NCBI GenBank assembly: GCA_017451145.1
Contig: JAFSSG010000034.1
Span: 1-5,757, forward strand
DNA length: 5,757 bases
Direction: 5' to 3'
Source: Clostridia bacterium
Lineage (GTDB): Bacteria; Bacillota_A; Clostridia; UBA1381
The notes under the pieces are model-generated. The model made no database searches. It saw only the letters and a program-made list of their open reading frames with translations, and had not been told where the DNA came from. The position numbers and the translations under genes were made by a program. Shown here piece by piece: positions 1-5,757 of the stretch; position 1 is the stretch's first letter; each line of letters starts with the position of its first letter.

Positions 1-1854
1 ATCGCCCATAAGCACAGTGAAAACTTGGTCTGCTGCTATGGCGTCCTCAAGCTCAACGCGGAGCATTGTTCTCGTTTCGGGGTTCATAGTCGTTTCCCAA
101 AGCTCAGGCGGGTCCATCTCACCCAAACCTTTATACCGCTGAACCTTTGCACCCGGTCCCATCTCTTGCAAAAGAGCGTTTCGCTCGTCATCAGAATACG
201 CAAACTTTTCGACAAGGTTTGCATTTTTGCCCTTGAATACCTTATAAAGCGGAGGCTGTGCAAGATACACATTTCCGTTCTCGATTAAAGGACGCATATA
301 TCTGAAAAAGAATGTCAAAAGCAGTGTTCTTATATGTGAGCCGTCAACGTCGGCATCTGCCATAATCACGATTTTGCCGTATTTGAGCTTTGTTATGTCA
401 AAATCATCGCCTATACCTGCACCCAAAGCCTGAATGACAGGGAGGAGCTTTTCATTTGAATATACCTTGTCAATACGTGATTTTTCAACATTGAGCATCT
501 TTCCCCAAAGTGGCAAAATGGCTTGGAAACGCCTGTTTCTGCCCTGTTTTGCGGAGCCTCCTGCGGAATCTCCCTCGACAATATAAATCTCTGCATAATC
601 TGCACCCTCATCGGTACATTTTGCAAGTTTGCCCAAAAGGGAGGCGTTATTTGCCTGTGCACCTTTACGCGTTGCCTCTCTTGCCTTTCTTGCCGCTTCT
701 CTCGCACGGGACGCCGTAAGCGTTTTTTCTATTATGGTTTTGGCAATTCTCGGATTTTCCTCTAAAAATGCCGAGAATTTGTCATTTAACGCATTTTCTA
801 CCAGCGTTCTTGCCTCAGAATTTCCGAGCTTTGTTTTTGTTTGACCTTCAAACTGTGCTTCGGAAACCTTTACGCTGATTACGGCGGTCAGACCTTCTCT
901 TGTGTCCTCGCCGGAAAGATTGTCCTCTTTTTCCTTTAAGAGATTATACTTTCTCGCATAATCGTTTATAACACGGGTTAAACCTGATTTAAAGCCTGTT
1001 TCGTGCATACCGCCGTCAATCGTGTGAATGTTATTGGCAAAGCTTAAAATAGCCTCGCTGTATGCGTCGGTATATTGCATTGCAACCTCGACCATCATAT
1101 CGTTTCTTGAAGCCTCAAAGTAGATGATATCATCGTGGAGCGGGTCTTTGTTCTTGTTGATGTAAGAAACAAATTCCTTGATACCGCCCTCAGCGTATAA
1201 TGTGACAGTTTCGGGATTTTCCTGACGCTTGTCGGTAAAGAGAATCTTAATGCCCTTATTCAGAAATGCCTGTTCACGAAGCCTTTTTAACAGGATATCA
1301 TAGTCAAATTCCAAAGTTTCAAAAATCTCAGGGTCAGGCTTAAATGTAATTTTTGTGCCTGTTCTTTTGGTATCGCCGATTACCTTCAATTCACAGGTAG
1401 GCTTTCCGCGTTCATAGCTTTGGTAATGGATATGACTGCCGTCCGAAACCTCAACTTCAAGCTTTTCCGAAAGAGCGTTTACAACCGAAGAACCGACGCC
1501 GTGCAAACCGCCTGAAACCTTGTATCCGCCACCGCCAAATTTTCCACCTGCATGGAGGATTGTGAGAACGACCTGAACAGTCGGGATTTTCTCCTGCGGA
1601 TGTATGCCGACAGGTATGCCTCTTCCGTTATCGTCAACCGTTACCGAGTTATCGGGGTTTATATCCACCTTGATTTCGGTACAGTAACCTGCCAAAGCCT
1701 CGTCAATGGAGTTATCCACAATTTCATAAACCAGATGATGAAGTCCGGCAGAAGAAGTAGAGCCGATATACATACCGGGACGTTTCCGTACGGCTTCAAG
1801 TCCTTCTAAGACCTGTATTTGATTTTCGTCATACTTAGTTTCAATCTTTTCCAT
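1..1854 (-). CDS. gyrB: DNA gyrase subunit B (3' end cut by window edge)
   Basis: ATPase subunit of DNA gyrase. With GyrA it introduces negative supercoils using ATP. All 618 visible codons read without a stop from ATG at 1854. About 20 residues (the usual EPRR...NLDI-type tail) should lie beyond position 1. Seen in order: GHKL ATPase with E44 and N48 in [11 protein letters not shown]75 in DDNGRG, and the glycine-rich lid [14 protein letters not shown] (103-116); transducer with [18 protein letters not shown] with E427GDSAGG and the metal-binding D500-A-D502-V-D504; then the C-terminal YKGLGEM motif. It lacks the TOPRIM insertion of proteobacterial GyrB and has the compact Gram-positive form. 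The start is supported by an AGGAGA site six bases upstream and by the usual MEK...[20 protein letters not shown] opening. Lying after recF and remB argues for GyrB rather than ParE. Residue W450 is unusual (see findings). Confidence 0.97.
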   Translation of the reverse strand, partial: MEKIETKYDENQIQVLEGLEAVRKRPGMYIGSTSSAGLHHLVYEIVDNSIDEALAGYCTEIKVDINPDNSVTVDDNGRGIPVGIHPQEKIPTVQVVLTILHAGGKFGGGGYKVSGGLHGVGSSVVNALSEKLEVEVSDGSHIHYQSYERGKPTCELKVIGDTKRTGTKITFKPDPEIFETLEFDYDILLKRLREQAFLNKGIKILFTDKRQENPETVTLYAEGGIKEFVSYINKNKDPLHDDIIYFEASRNDMMVEVAMQYTDAYSEAILSFANNIHTIDGGMHETGFKSGLTRVINDYARKYNLLKEKEDNLSGEDTREGLTAVISVKVSEAQFEGQTKTKLGNSEARTLVENALNDKFSAFLEENPRIAKTIIEKTLTASRAREAARKAREATRKGAQANNASLLGKLAKCTDEGADYAEIYIVEGDSAGGSAKQGRNRRFQAILPLWGKMLNVEKSRIDKVYSNEKLLPVIQALGAGIGDDFDITKLKYGKIVIMADADVDGSHIRTLLLTFFFRYMRPLIENGNVYLAQPPLYKVFKGKNANLVEKFAYSDDERNALLQEMGPGAKVQRYKGLGEMDPPELWETTMNPETRTMLRVELEDAIAADQVFTVLMGD

Positions 1855-1860
1855 TTGCTT

Positions 1861-1866
1861 TCTCCT
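1861..1866 (-). promoter_or_regulatory. Ribosome binding site of gyrB
   Basis: On the minus strand the site reads AGGAGA, followed by six bases (AAGCAA) and the ATG at 1854. It sits in the 15-base gap after the remB stop codon. This is a strong Shine-Dalgarno match at good spacing and fixes the gyrB start. No hairpin or promoter fits in the gap, so gyrB is expected to be read from an upstream promoter together with remB. Confidence 0.85.
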
Positions 1867-1869
1867 AAT

Positions 1870-2130
1870 TTATATAAGATTTTCCGACTTTGCACGTTTT
1901 AAAAGCGTACGTGTTGACGGAGATGAAATATATACTTGGTTTTTGCCGTCATTTTCCGTTACTATAAAGGATTTTGGCAAATCTTCGGTTACATCGAGGA
2001 TTTCGCCGTTTTTTTGGGCACTTTTCAAAAATGCACGGGTTTTTGCGGAAACTGTAGTGTTATCCATATCAAAAATGCCTATAATATCGTCAATCTTTAA
2101 GGTGGCGTCACCGCCTAAATGAAGATACAT
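1870..2130 (-). CDS. remB: RemB-like protein (DUF370 family, YaaB)
   Basis: This small 86-residue protein belongs to the DUF370/RemA-RemB family. In Bacillus subtilis remB (yaaB) also lies between recF and gyrB and is linked to activation of extracellular-matrix genes. Its paralogue RemA is a DNA-binding regulator. Recognisable features are the opening MYLHLGGD, the segment DIIGIFDMDN (residues 15-24), PKSFIVTEN (52-60) and the closing VYISSPSTRTLLKRA (66-80), which parallels YYSPLSSSTLKKRA in the B. subtilis protein. There is no signal peptide or membrane segment. It starts two bases after the recF stop, with a GGGAGG site inside the recF end, so its translation is probably coupled to recF. 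The family assignment is firm. A matrix or biofilm role in this organism is only inferred from B. subtilis. Confidence 0.92.
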   Translation of the reverse strand: MYLHLGGDATLKIDDIIGIFDMDNTTVSAKTRAFLKSAQKNGEILDVTEDLPKSFIVTENDGKNQVYISSPSTRTLLKRAKSENLI

Positions 2131-2132
2131 TT

Positions 2133-3227
2133 TCAGTCCTCCCGCTTTGTGACCTTTCCCGATACGACTTCAAAAATATCCGAAACGGAGCCGTCCTTTG
2201 CGTCCTCTAAGTCCGTGCATGTGAGGATCACCTGCTTATCCTTAATTTTGCCCCAAAGATACGCCCTGCGGTCAAAATCAAGCTCACTCATGATATCGTC
2301 AAGCAAAAGCACGGGATATTCGTTTCTTACATCGGCAATAAGCTCGGTCTGTGCCATTTTCAGACTTAAAACGGCGGTTCTCTGCTGACCTTGCGAAGCA
2401 AAATTTTTAATTTCCTTATCGCCTATATAAAAGCGTAGTTCATCACGCTGTATGCCGTACAGACTGCTTCCGTTCTCAATTTCCCGTGAAGAAACGGAGG
2501 AAAGCTTTTTGTAAAAATTCTCCTTATCTATTATATCACAATCTACGCTCGGTGTATATAGTAAATTCAAATTTTCTTTACAAATTTCTTTATGAATTTC
2601 CGACGCATAACCGTTTAGCTTCTCTATAAAATCAGCACGGTATTTCATAATAAAACTGCCGTCATCTGAGAGCTGTTCATTCCACACATCGAGCATATCT
2701 GCCGAAATGTTTTCGGAAAAATGCATTTTTTTCAGAAGATTGTTCTTTTGTGCCAGGTTTTTATGGTATGAAATAAGGCGTTTAAGGTAAACGGGATAGA
2801 GCTGACTTATCGCCTCGTCCAGAAAATGACGCCTGATTTGCGGAGCTCCCTTTATAATCTGCAAATCCTCAGGTGAAAACATAACGACATTCAGATACCG
2901 CATAAGCATCGACAGCTTTGTAATCGGAACATTGTTTATAGTGATTGATTTTTTGCCGTTTTTGCCAAGCTGCAAAACGGCCTTGTAGTCACGGTTCGCA
3001 TCGGAAAATTCAAGACACAGCCTCATAAAATCCGAGCCGAAATTTATCATTTCGCTGTCCGATTTTGTGCGGTGGCTTCGCCCGTGAGAAAAGAGGAAAA
3101 CCGCCTCTAAAATATTGGTTTTTCCTTGAGCGTTATTTCCGAAAAAAACGTTTGTGTTTTCACCGAAAGAAACGGTTTCGTTTTCGTAGTTTCTGAAATT
3201 TACTGCGGTAAGCTTCTTAATTTTCAT
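2133..3227 (-). CDS. recF: DNA replication and repair protein RecF
   Basis: RecF is an SMC-like ABC ATPase that, with RecO and RecR, helps load RecA at single-strand gaps and supports restart of stalled forks. The protein is 364 residues, normal for the family. Seen in order: the typical opening MKIKKL...NFRNYE; Walker A GNNAQGKTN (30-38) followed by ILEA; the family segment HGRSHRTKSDSEMI (48-61); ABC signature SQGQQRTA (278-285); Walker B PVLLLDDIMSELD (305-317). I chose the ATG at 3227 over the in-frame TTG at 3260, because the TTG lacks a ribosome binding site and adds 11 residues not seen in the family. An AAGGA lies 11 bases before the ATG. The usual GPHRDD motif reads GIQRDE here (258-263). 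It is followed by remB with a two-base gap and preceded by a 115-base gap. Confidence 0.96.
   Translation of the reverse strand: MKIKKLTAVNFRNYENETVSFGENTNVFFGNNAQGKTNILEAVFLFSHGRSHRTKSDSEMINFGSDFMRLCLEFSDANRDYKAVLQLGKNGKKSITINNVPITKLSMLMRYLNVVMFSPEDLQIIKGAPQIRRHFLDEAISQLYPVYLKRLISYHKNLAQKNNLLKKMHFSENISADMLDVWNEQLSDDGSFIMKYRADFIEKLNGYASEIHKEICKENLNLLYTPSVDCDIIDKENFYKKLSSVSSREIENGSSLYGIQRDELRFYIGDKEIKNFASQGQQRTAVLSLKMAQTELIADVRNEYPVLLLDDIMSELDFDRRAYLWGKIKDKQVILTCTDLEDAKDGSVSDIFEVVSGKVTKRED
2138..2143 (-). promoter_or_regulatory. Ribosome binding site of remB, inside the recF end
   Basis: The minus strand reads GGGAGG, then seven bases, then the remB ATG at 2130. The site lies within the last sense codons of recF, and the recF TGA is separated from the remB ATG by only AA (TGAAAATG). 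This arrangement is typical of translational coupling, in which ribosomes ending recF reinitiate on remB. Confidence 0.85.
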
Positions 3228-3342
3228 TTTAAAACCATTCCTTTCCGATGTAAAAAACAAAATGAATAATGTTGCAAAAAGCGTGTTTTACATTACTTAT
3301 TCACTCTTGCTTTTACCTCTTACTTGCCTGAATTTTTAAGAC
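3228..3342 (-). promoter_or_regulatory. Non-coding gap upstream of recF; possible promoter/leader
   Basis: This is the only sizeable gap in the gene string: 115 bases between the rlbA stop and the recF ATG. It has no open frame of note and no GC-rich hairpin with a T-run. The recF ribosome binding site AAGGA is at 3239-3243, with a long 11-base spacer. On the minus strand a TTGCAA (3272-3277) could act as a -35 element, but the sequence 17-18 bases downstream (TTTACA/TTACAT) is a poor -10, so a promoter is only suspected. An imperfect AT-rich inverted repeat covers the middle (listed separately). Confidence 0.35.
3248..3293. repeat. Imperfect inverted repeat in the recF leader
   Basis: The arms are atgtaaaaaaca (3248-3259) and tgttttacat (3284-3293), separated by 24 bases. 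The outer eight bases pair perfectly and two As are extra in the left arm. As RNA this would be a weak, mostly A-U stem. As DNA it could be a dyad bound by a regulator. A chance match in AT-rich sequence is quite possible. Confidence 0.3.
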
Positions 3343-3561
3343 TTAAATTACCGTTATTTCGGCAGTTTCATCACCAAAATCAACTGCCACTTTATCTCCT
3401 TTTCGGATTTTTTTGCCACGCATCGTACAAACCTCACCGTTTACGGAGGCGTTACCGCTTAAAATCATTTCCTTTGCAAAACTGCCCGATTCGGCAATTC
3501 CGGAAAACTTTAAAAGCTGGTCAAGTTTGATATACTCGGTAGAAATCTCGATATATTCCAT
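3343..3561 (-). CDS. rlbA: S4-domain RNA-binding protein RlbA/YaaA
   Basis: This 72-residue protein is almost entirely one S4 RNA-binding domain. The core runs from IKLDQLLKFSGIAESG (about residues 11-26) through the AKEMILSGNASVNGE segment (29-43) to GKKIRKGDKV (49-58), with a short beta-rich end. The spacing matches YaaA of Bacillus subtilis (71 residues), whose gene also precedes recF. The basic surface and fold predict binding to structured RNA, most likely ribosomal. The exact role is not well settled in the family. The ATG at 3561 has a TAGGAG site six bases upstream, and the TAG of that site is the stop codon of rel. The usual upstream neighbour, dnaN, is replaced here by rel. An RqcP-type S4 protein is the alternative, but position before recF favours RlbA. 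Confidence 0.9.
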   Translation of the reverse strand: MEYIEISTEYIKLDQLLKFSGIAESGSFAKEMILSGNASVNGEVCTMRGKKIRKGDKVAVDFGDETAEITVI

Positions 3562-3567
3562 AAAAAT

Positions 3568-3573
3568 CTCCTA
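3568..3573 (-). promoter_or_regulatory. Ribosome binding site of rlbA overlapping the rel stop codon
   Basis: The minus strand reads TAGGAG, six bases (ATTTTT), then ATG at 3561. The first three bases are the amber stop of rel (3571-3573). Ribosomes terminating on rel therefore sit on the rlbA Shine-Dalgarno site, which implies cotranscription and probably coupled translation of the two genes. Confidence 0.85.
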
Positions 3574-5757
3574 ATTTGTAGTTCTTGATACGCTTGATAC
3601 ACCTGCAATCTGCGAAATTTTCGTCATCGCACGTTTTAAGTCATCGGTGTCGGAAATTTCAAGTCCAAAGGTCATAACAGTAGTCTTGTTCTTCATCTTT
3701 CTGGCATTGATTGATACACATTCGATGCCCATATCGGCAATAACTGCGGTGATTTTCATCATAATGCTTGTTGTATCCTCTGCCTCAACTTTTAGAGTTG
3801 CAACATAAGATTTACTCTTGCCGCCGCACCAATTTACAATGATAAAGCGGTTTTTGTCCTCTTCAGAAATAGCGTTCGGCTGGATATTAGGACAATCGGA
3901 GCGGTGTACCGAAACACCCCTGCCCTTCGTAATAAAGCCGACAATATCATCGCCCGGTACGGGATTACAGCATTTTGAAAGCCTTACCAAGCAGTTATCG
4001 ATGCCCTTGACCTCAATACCGCTCGTGTTGGGTTTCTTGCGTATGGCGTGGGTGGTACGGGTTTCTTTAGGTGCATTTTTTCTCTGCTCTTTCAGGTATT
4101 GCTCTCTTAGGTGCATAACAACCTTTTGTGCCGAAAGTCCGCCAAAACCGACACTTGCATATAAATCGTCAATATCCGAAAGAGTGTATTTTTTGTAAAA
4201 TGCCGAAAGCCACTCGTCACGGAAAAGTGCGTTAAATGGGATATTTACACGCTTTGCTTCCTTTTCGAGCATATCTTTTCCGTGAACAATATTCTCGTCA
4301 CGCCGCTCACGCTTCAACCATTGATTTATTTTAGTCCTTGCCTGAGATGTTTTTACGATTTTGAGCCAATCATGGCTTGGACTTTTTGCCTGAGGCGAGG
4401 TCAAAATCTCGATAATATCCCCGTTTATAAGCTTATAAGTGTTTGGCACGATTTTTCCGTTTGCCTTTGCACCGACCATTTTACTGCCGACCTGTGAATG
4501 TATCGCAAAAGCGAAATCTATAACGGTTGAACCGTTAGGGAGCGGTATTACCTTGCCCTTGGGCGTAAATGCGAAAACCTGATCGGAAAACATATCTATT
4601 TTAAGACTGTTCATAAATTGGTCAGGGTCCATGATATTCGATTGAGTTTCCATAAGCGAATGTACCCATTCAAGCTCTTTGTCCATACCGCTGACGCCGG
4701 ATTTGCCCTCTTTGTACTTCCAATGTGCAGCGATACCTTCCTCTGCGACCTTGTGCATATCCCAAGTACGTATCTGAATTTCAAACGGCATACCGTCAGT
4801 ACCTACAACCGTTGTATGAAGAGATTGGTACATATTCGGTTTTGGCATTGCTATATAGTCCTTAAACCGCAGTGGAAGCGGTGTATATATTTCGTGAACG
4901 ACACCTAAAACCGCATAACAGTCCGAAACGGTATCGACTATAACACGTACGGCAAACAGGTCATAAATCTCATCAATCGTCTTGTTTTGAGCGTACATCT
5001 TCCTGAATATGCTGTAATAATGCTTTGTCCGTCCCGAAATATCGCATTTGATGCCGTTTTCTGTAAGACGCGTTTCCAAAGTGTCTATGATATTTGCGAC
5101 GAAATCCTCACGCTCACTCTTTTTCTGCGTTACGCTGTCGCTGATTTCCTCATATGCGACAGGGTCTAAGTACTTTAAAGCCAAATCTTCAAGCTCGGAT
5201 TTTATCCTCGAAATACCGAGCCTGTGAGCAAGTGGTGCATAAACGTCAAGCGTTTCCTTTGCGACGGTCAGCTGTTTTTCGTGAGGCTGAAAATCAAGCG
5301 TACGCATATTGTGTAGTCTGTCGATGAGCTTGATGATAATAACACGTATGTCACGGCTCATCGCAAAGAACATTTTACGTAAATTCTCTACCTGCTCTTC
5401 CTGCTGGTCGGTATATTGAATTTTTTTAAGCTTGGTAACACCGTCAACGATTTCCGCAACAGTTTCACCGAAAAGGGCGACCACGTCGTCATATGTATAG
5501 GGAGTGTCCTCAATAACGTCATGCAGAAGTCCTGCACATATGGCAACGCTGTCCATAGACAGCTCTGATGCGATATACGCAATCTGAACAGGGTGAATTA
5601 TATACGGTTCACCCGATTTCCGAAACTGCCCCTTATGTGCCGCTTTTGCTACTCTGTATGCAACATCGATTATATCGGTGTTGGATTTTGGGGAATAGGT
5701 TTTAACCCTTTTTATTACCTTTTCGACAATGATGTCGGTTTCGTCGGTAATACGTCC
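3571..5757 (-). CDS. relA: Bifunctional (p)ppGpp synthetase/hydrolase, long RSH (5' end cut by window edge)
   Basis: This is the stringent-response enzyme Rel: it makes (p)ppGpp from ATP and GTP/GDP and hydrolyses it. The frame is open to the right edge, giving 728 visible residues. Only a few residues up to about 20 are missing, so the ATG at 5556 is internal, not the start. In visible numbering, the HD hydrolase has R46, H55, H79-D80 and D146 (DRLHNMRT), all matching the catalytic set of Streptococcus Rel. The synthetase has D266 (IYDLFAVR), RFKD (297-300), Y310 in MYQSLHT and E326 in EIQIRT. TGS spans about 388-453. The conserved zinc-finger/RIS cysteines are C596-C597 and C622 with H618. 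A C-terminal ACT domain spans about 650-724. RxKD and an intact HD identify a bifunctional Rel rather than monofunctional RelA. The ACT DRxGLL loop is altered (see findings). rlbA follows after nine bases. Confidence 0.97.
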   Translation of the reverse strand, partial: GRITDETDIIVEKVIKRVKTYSPKSNTDIIDVAYRVAKAAHKGQFRKSGEPYIIHPVQIAYIASELSMDSVAICAGLLHDVIEDTPYTYDDVVALFGETVAEIVDGVTKLKKIQYTDQQEEQVENLRKMFFAMSRDIRVIIIKLIDRLHNMRTLDFQPHEKQLTVAKETLDVYAPLAHRLGISRIKSELEDLALKYLDPVAYEEISDSVTQKKSEREDFVANIIDTLETRLTENGIKCDISGRTKHYYSIFRKMYAQNKTIDEIYDLFAVRVIVDTVSDCYAVLGVVHEIYTPLPLRFKDYIAMPKPNMYQSLHTTVVGTDGMPFEIQIRTWDMHKVAEEGIAAHWKYKEGKSGVSGMDKELEWVHSLMETQSNIMDPDQFMNSLKIDMFSDQVFAFTPKGKVIPLPNGSTVIDFAFAIHSQVGSKMVGAKANGKIVPNTYKLINGDIIEILTSPQAKSPSHDWLKIVKTSQARTKINQWLKRERRDENIVHGKDMLEKEAKRVNIPFNALFRDEWLSAFYKKYTLSDIDDLYASVGFGGLSAQKVVMHLREQYLKEQRKNAPKETRTTHAIRKKPNTSGIEVKGIDNCLVRLSKCCNPVPGDDIVGFITKGRGVSVHRSDCPNIQPNAISEEDKNRFIIVNWCGGKSKSYVATLKVEAEDTTSIMMKITAVIADMGIECVSINARKMKNKTTVMTFGLEISDTDDLKRAMTKISQIAGVSSVSRTTN

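Noticed and set aside
25..844. Several short open frames on both strands at the left end
   Set aside because: All overlap the continuous gyrB frame, which carries the TOPRIM and C-terminal motifs throughout, so none is credible as a separate gene.
1855..1869. Separate gyrB promoter between remB and gyrB
   Set aside because: The gap is only 15 bases and is filled by the ribosome binding site. No -35/-10 pair is evident in the end of remB.
3228..3260. N-terminal extension of RecF from an in-frame TTG at 3260
   Set aside because: There is no Shine-Dalgarno sequence before the TTG, and the 11 extra residues (MFFTSERNGFK) precede a perfect family start MKIKKL at the ATG at 3227, which has AAGGA upstream.
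3294..3342. Mini-gene or attenuator after rlbA (AGAGG followed by GTG-AAT-AAG-TAA on the minus strand)
   Set aside because: A three-codon frame with a GTG start and loose spacing is expected by chance, and there is no associated hairpin or terminator.
3818..4198. 126-codon open frame on the plus strand
   Set aside because: It lies entirely antisense to the well-supported C-terminal half of rel, has no recognisable domain and is a shadow frame.
4618..4908. 96-codon open frame on the plus strand
   Set aside because: It is antisense to the conserved synthetase and TGS-linker part of rel. The cysteine-rich translation resembles no family and is a by-product of rel codon use.
1..5757. Mobile element, CRISPR array, defence or other novel system
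   Set aside because: Every stretch apart from one 115-base gap and two very short gaps belongs to a recognised core gene, and no transposase, repeat array, terminal repeats or unknown gene is present.

Overview
The window holds five genes, all on the minus strand, and all are housekeeping or chromosome-maintenance genes. In the direction of transcription (right to left) they are: a nearly complete bifunctional (p)ppGpp synthetase/hydrolase (relA/rel, start beyond the right edge), a small S4-domain protein (rlbA/yaaA), recF, remB (DUF370) and gyrB (cut at the left edge, about 20 codons short of its expected end). No RNA genes, insertion sequences, CRISPR arrays, phage genes or defence genes are visible. 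I found no undescribed system here. Most of the window is ordinary core genome.

The set rlbA-recF-remB-gyrB is the block found next to dnaA-dnaN near the replication origin in many Firmicutes. remB between recF and gyrB is a Firmicutes trait. The moderately AT-rich sequence, AGGAG-type ribosome binding sites and protein signatures ([11 protein letters not shown] in GyrB, KPNMYQSLHT in Rel) suggest a gut-type clostridial lineage such as Oscillospirales/Ruminococcaceae. That placement is an inference from recalled family features, not from a search.

Layout: gyrB 1-1854 (partial); 15-nt gap; remB 1870-2130; 2-nt gap; recF 2133-3227; 115-nt non-coding gap 3228-3342, the only sizeable one; rlbA 3343-3561; 9-nt gap; rel 3571-5757 (partial). 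No terminator-like hairpin is seen in any gap, and three of the four junctions are tight enough for cotranscription and translational coupling. The 115-nt gap, with an AT-rich imperfect inverted repeat, is the likeliest place for a separate recF-remB-gyrB promoter, although no convincing -10/-35 pair can be read.

The points most worth a second look are rel occupying the place where dnaN is usually found upstream of rlbA-recF, and residue-level departures from family consensus: tryptophan in GyrB at the position of E. coli K447, GIQRDE in RecF instead of GPHRDD, and a Rel ACT domain lacking the usual DRxGLL loop.
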